Notes under the pieces: model-generated
Seen by the model: only the letters and a program-made list of their open reading frames with translations
Told to the model about the DNA's origin: nothing
Databases searched by the model: none
Position numbers and translations under genes: made by a program
Assembly: GCF_900182665.1 (NCBI RefSeq)
Contig: NZ_FXTL01000001.1
Coordinates: 62,001 to 126,000 of the forward strand
Length of the DNA stretch: 64,000 bases
Direction: 5' to 3'
Origin: Propioniciclava tarda
GTDB lineage: Bacteria; Actinomycetota; Actinomycetes; Propionibacteriales; Propionibacteriaceae
Part shown: positions 1 to 8,502 of the stretch, one piece after another
Numbering within the stretch: position 1 is the first letter of the stretch
Layout of the letters: the number at the start of each line of letters is the position of its first letter

Positions 1-392
1 AAGGTCATGGGACGGACGCTCGGCGACCGTGAAGGTCGGCCTCGCCAGTGGCAAGAACCGGTCGACTCGGTGGTGCTCCGCTCCGTCGCGGGACGCCTTC
101 GACTGTAGTTCGCACTTCAGCCTAGGGATTGAGATCACTGTAGAACGATGGACGCCTCCGCGGGCTACTTCGGCCAAAGTCTTGGCTCCCTCGGTGGAAA
201 TCGGGCAACTTTCGCCTCTTCTCTCAAAAGCGTCTACCGACCGCCGGATGAGGAATACGATGAAGATCCACTCAGGGACGCGCGCGTCGATGCGCGGTGT
301 GTCCTGCGGCCGTGCGGCCGACCACAGTGCTGGCGCGAGGCCCGGACAGACCCCGTGCGACGGGTGCAGCAGCTAGCCAGGAGGGCATTTAT
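1..392. other. Upstream region of nifJ, no convincing gene
   Basis: Short open frames cross this stretch, but none has coding character or a good start. A TTGAGA...TAGAAC pair near 128-153 could be part of a promoter for nifJ but is not decisive. The last 16 bases hold the nifJ ribosome binding site AGGAGGG (379-385). Confidence 0.4.
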
Positions 393-3300
393 ATGCAGGC
401 CGATCAGAACTGGTCGACGATGGACGGGAACGAGGCCGCGGCTCGCGTGGCCCACGCGCTGAGCGAAGTCGTCGCCATCTACCCCATCACCCCGAGCTCG
501 CCGATGGCCGAGTACTGCGACGCCTGGAGCGCCGCGGGGCGCACCAACATCTGGGGAGGCATCCCCGACGTCGTGGAAATGCAGTCCGAGGGTGGCGCTG
601 CCGGAACGCTCCACGGAGCGGTGACGAAGGGCGTCCTCGGAACGACGTTCACGGCGTCCCAGGGCCTGCTACTGATGGTCCCGAACATGTTCAAGATCGC
701 CGGCGAGCTGACCCCGGCCGTCATCCACGTCGCCGCCCGCGCCATCGCGACCCACGCGCTGAGCATCTTCGGTGACCACTCCGACGTGATGCTGTGCCGC
801 GGCACCGGCTGGGCGATCCTCGGCGCGACCAGCGTCCAGGAGGCGCACGACTGCGCCCTGATCTCGCACGCCGCCACGCTGCGCGCGCGCATCCCCTTCC
901 TGCACTACTTCGACGGCTTCCGCACGAGCCACGAAGAGAACAAGATCGCGCTGCTGACGAACGACGACCTGCGCGCCCTCGTGCGCGAGGACGACGTGAT
1001 CGCCCACCGCCTGCGCGGCCTCTCGCCCGACCGTCCGACGCTGCGCGGCACCGCGCAGAACCCGGACGCGTTCTTCCAGGGCCGCGAGGCGTCCAACCTC
1101 TTCTATGACGCTGTCCCGGGCATTGTCTCCGAGGTCATGGACGAGTTCTACGAGCGCACCGGACGCCGCTACGACCTCGTCGAGTACTACGGCGCCGACG
1201 ACGCCGAGCGCGTCATCGTGATCATGGGCTCCGGCTGGGGCACGACGAAGGAAGCCATCGACGAGCTGAACGCCCGTGGCGAGAAGGTCGGCGCGCTGCA
1301 CGTCCGCCTGTACCGGCCGTTCCCGTCGGACGCCTTCCTGGCCGCCCTGCCGGCGTCCGTGAAGTCGATCGCCGTCCTCGACCGCGTGAAGGAGCCGGGC
1401 TCGGCGCAGCCGCTGCACGAGGACGTCGTCCTGTCGCTCTTCGAGCGCGGCGGCTCGATGCCCCGCGTCATCGCCGGCATCTACGGCCTCGGCTCGAAGG
1501 ACTACACCCCGGCCATGGCCGCGGCCGTCTACACCGAGCTCGCCAAGGACGCCCCCAAGAAGCGCTTCACCGTCGGCATCAACGACGACGTCACGCACCT
1601 GTCGCTGCCGTGGGATCCCAACTTCAAGCCCGATCTCGGCGTCGTCACCGCGGTGCTCTACGGCCTCGGCTCGGACGGCACCGTCGGCTCGTCCAAGAAC
1701 ACGGTCAAGATCATCGGCTCCGACCCCGGACGCTACGCACAGGGCTACTTCGTCTACGACTCCCGCAAGTCGGGCTCGTCGACCGTGTCGCACCTGCGCT
1801 TCGGCGATAAGCCGATCAACTCGGCCTACCTGATCGACGAGGCCGACTTCGTGGCCGTCCATCAGTTCGGCCTGCTGGCCCAGATGCAGACCCTCGACAT
1901 CGCCAAGAAGGGCGCGAAGGTCCTGATCAACTCGCCGTTCCCGGCGGACGAGACCTGGGCGCAGCTTCCCGTCGAGGTGCAGCAGATCATCATTGACAAG
2001 GGCCTCGAGGTCTACGTCATCGACGCCCAGGCCGTGGCCTACAAGGTCGGCATGGGCAAGCGCATCAACACGGTCATGCAGCCCTGCCTGTTCTACCTCT
2101 CGGGCATCGTCGCCCAGGAGCAGGCGATCGCGAAGATCAAGAAGTCGATCGAGGACACCTACGGTCGCAAGGGCCGCGTCATCGTCGAGCGCAACTGGGC
2201 GGCCATCGACTCGGCCATCGAGGCGCTGAGCAAGCTGGAGATCCCGGCGTCGGCGTCCGGAACCGAACACCGCATGCCGGCGGTGCCGGCGTCCGCACCG
2301 GACTTCGTCAAGAACGTGACGCAGAAGATGCTGTTCGGCCTGGGCGAGGAGATCCCGGTCTCGGGCATGCCGATCGACGGTACCTGGCCGACGGCCACGG
2401 CGCAGTACGAGAAGCGCGGCATCGCCGACATCATCCCGATCTGGGATCCGAGCCTGTGCATCGACTGCGGCAAGTGCGCCATGGTCTGCCCGCACTCGGC
2501 GATCCGGATCAAGGTCATGCCGGAGGGCGACCTGGCCGGCGCGCCCGAGTCGTTCAAGTCGAAGGACTACCGCGACCGCACGCTGTCGGGTCACAAGCTG
2601 GTCGTCCAGACCGCACCCGACGACTGCACCGGCTGCGGCGTCTGCGTCGACACCTGCCCGGCCATGAGCAAGACCCAGGTCAAGCACAAGGCCATCGACA
2701 TGGAGAACCGGCTCGAGCACCTGGACGCCGAGCGCGCCAACTGGGACTTCTTCCTCGGCATCCCCGAGGTGGACCGCTCCCTGGTCCGGCACGATCAGGT
2801 CAAGGGCACGGCTCAGTTGCAGCCCCTGTTCGAGTTCTCGGGCGCCTGCTCAGGCTGTGGCGAGACCCCGTACATCAAGACCCTGACCCAGCTCTTCGGT
2901 GACCGGATGCTCGTCGCCAACGCGACCGGCTGCTCGTCCATCTACTCGGGCAACCTGCCGACGACGCCCTACGCGGTCAACGCGGACGGACGCGGCCCGG
3001 CCTGGTCCAACTCGCTGTTCGAGGACAACGCCGAGTTCGGCCTGGGCATGCGACTCGCCTGGCAGCAGCAGAACGCCGAGGCGCTGCGGTACCTCGCCGA
3101 GCTGAAGCCCCAGCTGGACGCCGAGTTGGTCGACGCCATCTTGGACGCCGACCAGTCCGAGGAGCCGGGCATCTTCGCCCAGCGCGAGCGGGTCGTGACG
3201 TTGAAGGAGGCCCTGAAGAGTGTCGATGGCATGAAGGCCCGCGCGCTCGAATCGCTCGCCGACGAGCTGGTCAAGAAGTCGACCTGGATCATCGGCGGCG

Positions 3301-3968
3301 ACGGCTGGGCCTACGACATCGGCTACGGCGGTCTGGACCATGTGCTGGCGTCCGGGGTGAACGTGAACATCCTGGTGCTCGACACCGAGGTGTACTCCAA
3401 CACCGGTGGCCAGTCGTCCAAGGCGACCCCGCGCGGCGCGGTGGCGAAGTTCGCGACGGCCGGCAAGTCGACCGGCAAGAAGGACCTCGGCCTGATCGCC
3501 CAGACCTACGGCAACGTGTACGTCGCCCAGGTCGCCATGGGTGCCAACCAGCAGCAGTTCGTCCGGGCGGCCCTTGAGGCCGAGGCCTGGGACGGACCGT
3601 CGATCATCATCGCCTACTCGACCTGCATCTCCCACGGCATCGACATGGAGACCTCCATGACGCACCAGGGCGAAGCGGTGGCGTCCGGCTACTGGCCGCT
3701 GTTCCGCTTCCGTCCGAGCCAGGACGAGCACGCCAAGCCGCTGCAGCTCGACTCGAAGGCGCCCAACGGCAAGGTCGAGGCGTTCCTGGCCAGCGAGCCC
3801 CGGTTCGCCATGCTGCGCCGGTCCGACCCCGAGCGGGCAGAAGCGCTGTGGAAGCGTGCCCACGCCGACGTGGAAGAGCGCTGGCGCTACTACAGCCAGA
3901 TGGCCACGGTCGAGCGCGCGCTCACCGACGGCGCGTCCAACGTCCCTGCTGAGAACACGGAGAAGTGA
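393..3968 (+). CDS. nifJ: Pyruvate:ferredoxin (flavodoxin) oxidoreductase
   Basis: This 1191-residue single-chain enzyme oxidises pyruvate and CoA to acetyl-CoA and CO2, passing electrons to ferredoxin or flavodoxin. It is the full family length. Visible elements: the N-terminal pyrimidine-binding segment with YPITPSSPMAE near residue 29; two 4Fe-4S motifs, CIDCGKCAMVCP near residue 689 and CTGCGVCVDTCP near 744; a proximal cluster starting ACSGCGETPY near 824; and the C-terminal TPP/Mg motif GGDGWAYDIGYGG with DTEVYSNTGGQSSK. I chose the ATG at 393 because AGGAGGG lies 8 bases upstream; an in-frame extension to 297 has no support. The stop nearly abuts the next gene, so the two are probably one operon. 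The 7Fe ferredoxin at 12161 is a possible electron partner. Its presence argues for anaerobic or facultative life. Confidence 0.97.
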   Translation: MQADQNWSTMDGNEAAARVAHALSEVVAIYPITPSSPMAEYCDAWSAAGRTNIWGGIPDVVEMQSEGGAAGTLHGAVTKGVLGTTFTASQGLLLMVPNMFKIAGELTPAVIHVAARAIATHALSIFGDHSDVMLCRGTGWAILGATSVQEAHDCALISHAATLRARIPFLHYFDGFRTSHEENKIALLTNDDLRALVREDDVIAHRLRGLSPDRPTLRGTAQNPDAFFQGREASNLFYDAVPGIVSEVMDEFYERTGRRYDLVEYYGADDAERVIVIMGSGWGTTKEAIDELNARGEKVGALHVRLYRPFPSDAFLAALPASVKSIAVLDRVKEPGSAQPLHEDVVLSLFERGGSMPRVIAGIYGLGSKDYTPAMAAAVYTELAKDAPKKRFTVGINDDVTHLSLPWDPNFKPDLGVVTAVLYGLGSDGTVGSSKNTVKIIGSDPGRYAQGYFVYDSRKSGSSTVSHLRFGDKPINSAYLIDEADFVAVHQFGLLAQMQTLDIAKKGAKVLINSPFPADETWAQLPVEVQQIIIDKGLEVYVIDAQAVAYKVGMGKRINTVMQPCLFYLSGIVAQEQAIAKIKKSIEDTYGRKGRVIVERNWAAIDSAIEALSKLEIPASASGTEHRMPAVPASAPDFVKNVTQKMLFGLGEEIPVSGMPIDGTWPTATAQYEKRGIADIIPIWDPSLCIDCGKCAMVCPHSAIRIKVMPEGDLAGAPESFKSKDYRDRTLSGHKLVVQTAPDDCTGCGVCVDTCPAMSKTQVKHKAIDMENRLEHLDAERANWDFFLGIPEVDRSLVRHDQVKGTAQLQPLFEFSGACSGCGETPYIKTLTQLFGDRMLVANATGCSSIYSGNLPTTPYAVNADGRGPAWSNSLFEDNAEFGLGMRLAWQQQNAEALRYLAELKPQLDAELVDAILDADQSEEPGIFAQRERVVTLKEALKSVDGMKARALESLADELVKKSTWIIGGDGWAYDIGYGGLDHVLASGVNVNILVLDTEVYSNTGGQSSKATPRGAVAKFATAGKSTGKKDLGLIAQTYGNVYVAQVAMGANQQQFVRAALEAEAWDGPSIIIAYSTCISHGIDMETSMTHQGEAVASGYWPLFRFRPSQDEHAKPLQLDSKAPNGKVEAFLASEPRFAMLRRSDPERAEALWKRAHADVEERWRYYSQMATVERALTDGASNVPAENTEK

Positions 3969-3973
3969 GAGAA

Positions 3974-4987
3974 ATGGTCAACGCACCCGACCTGTCCACG
4001 ACCTACTTGGGGATCAAGTTGGACAGCCCGGTCATCGCCTCCTCGGGTCCTTTGACCCGTGAGGTCGAGTCGATGCTGCAGCTCGAGGCCGCGGGCGCTG
4101 CCGCCGTCGTCCTGCCGAGCCTCTTCCAAGAAGAGGCCGAGGCCGAGGAGATGCAGGCGTACGAGCTCAGCGAGCTCGCGGACGGCTTCGCCGAGTTCGC
4201 CTCAGCGCCGCTGCCCGAGATCGATCTCGCCAAGATCGGTCCCGGACGCCACATCAAGCTGATGAAGGACGCCAAGGACGCCCTGAAGATCCCAGTCTTC
4301 GCGAGCCTCAACGGCACCAACCTGGGCGGCTGGTCGCGCTACGCGGCCGAGTACCAGGACGCCGGCGCGGACGCCATGGAGCTCAACCTCTATTCGGTCA
4401 ACGCCTCGCCGACGGAGACGTCCGCGCAGATCGAAGAGCGCTACCTGGCCGTCATCGAGGCCGTTCGCAAGGCGATCACGATTCCGCTGGCCATCAAGGT
4501 CTCGCAGCACTTCAGCTCGTTCGGCAACTTCGCCGCCCGGGCGCGGGCTGCGGGCGCGGACGGGTTCGTCCTGTTCTCGGGCGTCTACGGGACCGACATC
4601 AACCTCGACACCCTGAAGCTCACGCCGGCCGTGCCGCTGACGGACTCGACGCGCATCCGGCTGCCCATGCGGTGGATCGGCATCCTGGACGCCCAGCTGC
4701 CCAAGGTCGGCCTGGCGGCGTCCAGTGGCGTGCACACGTGGCAGGACGTCCTGAAGCTGCTGCTCGTGGGTGCGGACGTGGCGTGCACGACGTCGGCCGT
4801 CCTGCGGTCGGGTCCGCAGGCGATCACCGCGATGCTCGACGGCCTGCGCACCTGGATGACCGAGCACGAGTACGAGTCCGTGATCCAGCTGCGGGGTTCG
4901 ATGAACCTGTCCGCGGTCGGCGATCCCGGCGCGTACGAGCGCGACGTCTACATCAAGACCGTCACGTCCACCCCGGTCATTCTCTGA
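3974..4987 (+). CDS. Dihydroorotate dehydrogenase-like flavoprotein
   Basis: A 337-residue TIM-barrel protein of the dihydroorotate dehydrogenase-like group. The N-terminus (TYLGIKLDSPVIASSGPLT) and the LNGTNLGGWSRYA, MELNLYSVNA and GADGFVLFSG segments match FMN-binding DHOD barrels. It probably does not serve pyrimidine synthesis: it follows nifJ by 5 bases and has no pyr genes nearby, so a ferredoxin- or flavin-linked redox role beside pyruvate oxidation is inferred. ATG at 3974 is preferred, with GGAG about 11 bases upstream. A GTG at 3965 overlapping the nifJ stop is possible. A strong hairpin follows at 5011. Confidence 0.85.
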   Translation: MVNAPDLSTTYLGIKLDSPVIASSGPLTREVESMLQLEAAGAAAVVLPSLFQEEAEAEEMQAYELSELADGFAEFASAPLPEIDLAKIGPGRHIKLMKDAKDALKIPVFASLNGTNLGGWSRYAAEYQDAGADAMELNLYSVNASPTETSAQIEERYLAVIEAVRKAITIPLAIKVSQHFSSFGNFAARARAAGADGFVLFSGVYGTDINLDTLKLTPAVPLTDSTRIRLPMRWIGILDAQLPKVGLAASSGVHTWQDVLKLLLVGADVACTTSAVLRSGPQAITAMLDGLRTWMTEHEYESVIQLRGSMNLSAVGDPGAYERDVYIKTVTSTPVIL

Positions 4988-5010
4988 TCGGACGCCGACG
5001 CGTCAGTCTC

Positions 5011-5037
5011 GCGGCCCCCGGGTTTCCCGGGGGCCGC
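5011..5037 (+). terminator. Strong hairpin after nifJ operon
   Basis: A perfect 12-bp stem, GCGGCCCCCGGG pairing with CCCGGGGGCCGC around a TTT loop, begins 24 bases after the DHOD-like stop. There is no U-tract, as is common in high-GC actinobacteria. Confidence 0.7.
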
Positions 5038-5173
5038 TGCGCGTGCGGGGCCGGGATGCGTCCCCGCCGTTGCCTCGGAGCCGCGGCGACCGTGGCCGAC
5101 GTGCGCCTGGGTGCAGGTCTGTTCTGTTCCGCGGCCCGCTGATCTCCGGGGGCCGCTGGGCGTGCGGGGCCGG
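5011..5173. repeat. Imperfect direct duplication including the hairpin
   Basis: The segment 5011-5054 recurs in degraded form at 5131-5173. Both contain GGGGGCCGCTG, then CGTGCGGGGCCGG, and both open with GCGGCCC. The second copy has lost most of the left hairpin arm. It looks like a local tandem duplication of the terminator. Confidence 0.55.
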
Positions 5174-5232
5174 CCCGCGCGGCGACGCAGGGGGTCCGGC
5201 CTCCGTGGCAGGTGACTCGGAGGCGAGGGGCC

Positions 5233-5631
5233 CTAGTCCCGTCGGACCAGCCGCACCTCGTCCGGATCGAGCGCCGAAGCCAGCTTCGCGTCCGTGGTGA
5301 TGACGACGCCACCGATCGCCCGGACCAACGCGACGTAGTGCGCGTCGTAGGTCGAGTGCGCCGCCCCCAGTCGGTAGATCTGCTCGGCCAGAGGGAGTGC
5401 CCCGACGAGCTGCACGTCGAGCCGCGCAAGATCGCGCAATGCCAACGTGGCGTCGGTCGGTGAGATGGTGCCGGCGCGCGTCAGCCCGCGCAGCGCGGAC
5501 ACCACCTCGCTGACCAGCAGCTCCGGGGCGTGGAGGGAGTCGGCGGCGATGACCTCAGTCGCGACGGCCGCGCCCAGCCGCGTCCCGAGGAGGAACTCGA
5601 CGCACGCCGAGGCGTCCAGGATTACGATCAC
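5233..5631 (-). CDS. VapC-type PIN-domain ribonuclease toxin
   Basis: A 132-residue PIN-domain protein. It begins MIVILDASACVEFLL, giving the first acidic residue (Asp6) and Glu13. It then has a conserved Glu in LLVSEVVSAL near residue 42 and the late acidic pair in YDAHYVALV ... ITTDAKLA near residues 94-114, which together make the four-acid metal site of VapC toxins. Such toxins cleave tRNA or rRNA. It overlaps the upstream antitoxin by 4 bases, the usual antitoxin-toxin layout. Length is normal and the acidic residues look intact. Confidence 0.88.
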   Translation of the reverse strand: MIVILDASACVEFLLGTRLGAAVATEVIAADSLHAPELLVSEVVSALRGLTRAGTISPTDATLALRDLARLDVQLVGALPLAEQIYRLGAAHSTYDAHYVALVRAIGGVVITTDAKLASALDPDEVRLVRRD

Positions 5632-5861
5632 GGACGCGCGTCCCGATCGGCCCGCACCGTCGCTGCCGCACCGACGTCATCGAGCCGATCGACGACCCGC
5701 GCGTCGATCTGGGCCCAGAGCAGGTCCACCCGGGGCCGCTTCATCGCCCGGGTCAGTTCGGCGAGCGCGAACTGGGACAGCGACTGCCCGGCCGCCGCCG
5801 CCCGAGCCTTGAGCTCGCGCGAGAGCTCGTCGGGGACATCGCGGATTTGAAGCGTGGGCAT
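5628..5861 (-). CDS. FitA/VapB-like ribbon-helix-helix antitoxin
   Basis: A 77-residue protein. The N-terminus (MPTLQIRDVPDELSRELK) is a ribbon-helix-helix DNA-binding segment, followed by an Ala-rich helix and a C-terminal tail (VDLLWAQIDARVVDRL) of the kind that wraps the PIN toxin. It should neutralise the toxin at 5233 and repress the operon. I chose ATG 5861, which begins directly with the beta strand; an upstream in-frame ATG at 5885 would place the operator palindrome inside the gene. Confidence 0.85.
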   Translation of the reverse strand: MPTLQIRDVPDELSRELKARAAAAGQSLSQFALAELTRAMKRPRVDLLWAQIDARVVDRLDDVGAAATVRADRDARP

Positions 5862-5878
5862 GCTCCGAGCATAGATGC

Positions 5879-5893
5879 CATGCATGATGCATG
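5879..5893 (-). promoter_or_regulatory. Palindromic operator of the toxin-antitoxin pair
   Basis: CATGCAT-G-ATGCATG is a perfect 7-1-7 palindrome 17 bases upstream of the antitoxin start. Ribbon-helix-helix antitoxins usually autorepress at such sites. The assignment is by position and symmetry. Confidence 0.6.
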
Positions 5894-5948
5894 CCAGGGC
5901 GAAGTTCTCGAGTTGCCCGTCGAACTTGACGTCAGACGGTGCTCTGCC

Positions 5949-6136
5949 TCAGCCCTGATCACTGCGGCCCAAGCCCATCAGGGTCCTGACGATGATCACG
6001 ATCATCACCACGACCCCGATCGCCTGGCCCAGTTCTCGGCGGGATTGACGGCGACGTGACGGGCCAGCACCACGCCGAGAGCGAGGGCGGCGACGAGTCC
6101 CAGCACCGGTAGCAGGGTGCGACTCCGATCGGTCAT
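5949..6136 (-). pseudogene. Small two-helix membrane protein split by a frameshift
   Basis: From ATG 6136 a 43-codon frame encodes one hydrophobic helix (LLPVLGLVAALALGVVLA), then NPAENWA, and stops at 6005. Shifting one frame near 6025-6035 gives LGQAIGVVVMIVIIVRTL and a stop at 5949. Together they make a plausible ~60-residue two-helix protein. Either the gene is broken or the read has an indel. The function is unknown. Confidence 0.4.
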
Positions 6137-6199
6137 GTCCGCTCCTGTGCAGGATATGAGTGCTGTCCCCAACGTGGTGCGACGTCCCCAGCCACAATC

Positions 6200-6760
6200 T
6201 CATCCCCGACGGAGCGCCGCGCAGCCCTTGCCTGAGCTGCTTCCACCGGTCGCTGCCGTGACCCCGACCCAGAGGGCGCTCAACACCCAAGCCCCCGTTC
6301 CCCCGAACGCGATCCAGAACGCATACGTTGACGTCATCCCCAGCCGCCGGTTCGCGAACCACCAGGCCAGCGCCAGGAGCAAGGGCGGGATCGACCAGAA
6401 AGGCCACCCAAGAAGGAAGCGACCTAGCCGACCGGCGTAGCTACTCGCCGCGATCCAGACCAGGCAGACCGCCCAGGTGATGAGTCCTGCGCCACCCCCA
6501 TACACGAGGACGACAAACCAGCCCATGTCACCGACGGAGGAAGCCGTCCTCCCTCGCACCCAGTCCGCGTCCGCGACCGCCAGCACGAACCCCGCCAGCA
6601 CCCAGGTCAGCGGCGGACTCACCAAGAACAGGATGCGAAGGGCGCGCTTCAAGCGCCCCGAGGTGGTCGCGGCCATCAAAGCCAGCAGTACCGTCACCCA
6701 CACGGGGGTCGCCATGGCGGCCGACACCAGCCCCGCGTGCCAACTCGACACCTCTGACAC
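6200..6760 (-). CDS. Hypothetical multi-pass membrane protein
   Basis: An ORF of 186 residues with about five hydrophobic helices: TPVWVTVLLALMAA; ILFLVSPPLTWVLAGFVLAV; MGWFVVLVYGGGAGLITWAV; FWSIPPLLLALAWWF; TYAFWIAFGGTGAWVLSALW. The protein ends in a short polar Gly/Ser tail. I do not recognise a family. The frame opens with GTG at 6760; GTG at 6751, 6 bases after a TAGGTG, would suit a leaderless start. The surrounding 0.9 kb holds few copies of the GGACGC word. Confidence 0.6.
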   Translation of the reverse strand: MSEVSSWHAGLVSAAMATPVWVTVLLALMAATTSGRLKRALRILFLVSPPLTWVLAGFVLAVADADWVRGRTASSVGDMGWFVVLVYGGGAGLITWAVCLVWIAASSYAGRLGRFLLGWPFWSIPPLLLALAWWFANRRLGMTSTYAFWIAFGGTGAWVLSALWVGVTAATGGSSSGKGCAALRRG

Positions 6761-6937
6761 CTAGCCGCCCACTCTCTTCGAGAGCGTCCGAAGACACTGT
6801 CCAGATGGGTGGTGAACCTGAGCGCCCGTCACCCTTGTCGACCGGTCCGCCTCCGTTGGCCCGTACATCCACCACCGGTGCCTGAAGCCGGCCAGCCGCC
6901 CCGCTGGTGCCATTGCATCAAAGCTCGCCGCGATCGA

Positions 6938-7615
6938 TCATCGGTCCGCAGGACGATCCACGTCCTCGCCGGTGCCGAAATGCCCGCACTCGATCAGGCG
7001 GTGCGGTGTCCGACTGAACAGCTCGCGCGCCCCCTGGTCGCCGACCGCGGACGCCGCCACGGCGTCCCACCAGTCGCGCCCGATGACCACCGGATGCCCG
7101 GGGCGTCCGCCGTAGCAGGCCCGCGCCAACACGTCGGACGCCGAGCCGGCGGCGTCCAGGACGTGTCTGTAGATCTGGCTGCGGACGTCCGGCAGGTCGA
7201 CTAGCGTGACGAGAGCGGCGGGCTCAAGGGTGCGCCTGGCCGCACTCAATCCGGTGCGCAGGGAGGCCCCCATGCCGGAGTTCCAGTCGGACGCCTCGAC
7301 GATCTCCAGCCAGGAGTCGGCGGGGGATTGCTGGCGGACTTGTTGTTGGCTGGGAACCACAACTCCGCCACTAACGCACGGATCGAGCTGGAGAGCCTCC
7401 CGGACGCGATCCGCCTCGGCACCGATCACGGCGATCACCCGCGCGCAGCCGGCCTCGTGCACCCACGAACAGACCCGCGCCAACGGCGTCCGACCTTCTT
7501 CGGCCAACGGCCCGATCAGGGCCTTGGGGCCGCCCATGCGGCGTCCGGCGCCTGCGGCCAGGACGATGCCGACGACCCCCGCGGACGACTCAGTCGTCGG
7601 CGTCGAGGCTGCCAT
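6938..7615 (-). CDS. MocA/MobA-like nucleotidyltransferase
   Basis: This 225-residue protein starts a GT-A nucleotidyltransferase fold at GVVGIVLAAGAGRRMGGPKAL, the signature of MobA/MocA enzymes that transfer CMP or GMP to molybdopterin. Later motifs are WNSGMGASLRTGL and LVDLPDV, with Asp for the metal, then GGRPGHPVVIG. The E. coli relative YgfJ sits in the selenium-linked purine cluster with ygeW and ygeY, which are neighbours here, so a role in cofactor maturation for a molybdenum hydroxylase is inferred. No such hydroxylase is in the window. ATG 7615 is preferred; it overlaps the end of the upstream gene by 26 bases, suggesting coupling. Confidence 0.78.
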   Translation of the reverse strand: MAASTPTTESSAGVVGIVLAAGAGRRMGGPKALIGPLAEEGRTPLARVCSWVHEAGCARVIAVIGAEADRVREALQLDPCVSGGVVVPSQQQVRQQSPADSWLEIVEASDWNSGMGASLRTGLSAARRTLEPAALVTLVDLPDVRSQIYRHVLDAAGSASDVLARACYGGRPGHPVVIGRDWWDAVAASAVGDQGARELFSRTPHRLIECGHFGTGEDVDRPADR

Positions 7616-8330
7616 ACGCGACGGGGTTCTGGCTGCCGTTGTCGAGCGGATCGGACTGCCCGATGAGCGGGTGGTCCGCGAGCGGGCTGCCGATGATCGC
7701 CAGCCGGTCGCCGTGAATGGTGACGCCGTCGATGGTGCCGACAAGCCGAATCACGCCGGCGTGCGCGATCAGCAGCAGCTGCGAGGCGATGACGCGGTCG
7801 GGCTGCATGCGCCAGACGCCGCGTCCCCGCTGCCAGAGTTCGTTGGCGGACGCCCCCTCGCGGTAGCCGACCCGCTCTCGCCCCAGGGCGTCGTTGACGA
7901 CCGCAGGATGATCGGCCCCCAGCCGCACGCGGACGACGTTCAGTTCCTCGCGATCGGACTCGTGGTAGGTGTCCACGAACCCGGTCTTGCCGAGCAGACG
8001 CCGCTCGTTGGTGCGCTTGCTTTGGGCAGAGGAGGTGAGAACACCGGCGATGATGGCCTGGTGTTGCCAGTCGAGGGCATCCCAACGTGCGCCAAAGCTG
8101 CGGGCCTCGTCCTCGTTGGCCCCGCCGGCGATGTCGGCGCAGATGCCGAGGAAGGCGCGGTCGACGCTGGAGAGGATGTTGCGATCGGCCAGCTCGGCGA
8201 CCCGCGCCCAATCCACGTTCTCAGCGCTGGCATCGGTGTGGACGTACCCGGCGATCTTCGACAAGACGGAGGGGGAGCTCACCAAGATCGCGGCAGCGTC
8301 CTGCTCGGAGTGCCGGGAGTGAAGCGTCAT
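7590..8330 (-). CDS. Hypothetical protein beside the MocA-like gene
   Basis: About 246 residues, not recognised. The first half is helical and mixed-charge. The second half has beta-rich stretches such as ELNVVRVRLGADHPAVV and GVIRLVGTIDGVTIHGDRLAIIG. There is no signal peptide or membrane segment. It is translationally coupled to the MocA-like gene by overlap and is divergent from ygeW. ATG 8330 was taken; an in-frame GTG at 8393 would extend it by 21 residues, and neither has a clear ribosome site. Confidence 0.6.
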   Translation of the reverse strand: MTLHSRHSEQDAAAILVSSPSVLSKIAGYVHTDASAENVDWARVAELADRNILSSVDRAFLGICADIAGGANEDEARSFGARWDALDWQHQAIIAGVLTSSAQSKRTNERRLLGKTGFVDTYHESDREELNVVRVRLGADHPAVVNDALGRERVGYREGASANELWQRGRGVWRMQPDRVIASQLLLIAHAGVIRLVGTIDGVTIHGDRLAIIGSPLADHPLIGQSDPLDNGSQNPVAYGSLDADD

Positions 8331-8502
8331 GAGCCGCAGTCTATTGGCGTTCGAAACAATCTGGGTCGTTTCTTCTCCAGCGCCCGAAGTCACTGTTAGA
8401 CTTTAGGCACAGTAGACCCTGTTACATGGGAAGTATCTACGGCAAGGCAACGGCGGACGATGGCCGTCCGCGGTTGGGAACATTCGCAGAGGAGCGAGCA
8501 AC

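Noticed and set aside
669-2792. A 707-codon open frame on the minus strand across nifJ
   Set aside because: It is a shadow of nifJ caused by high GC; composition is Arg/Gly/His/Val-rich without any domain, and nifJ is complete on the other strand.
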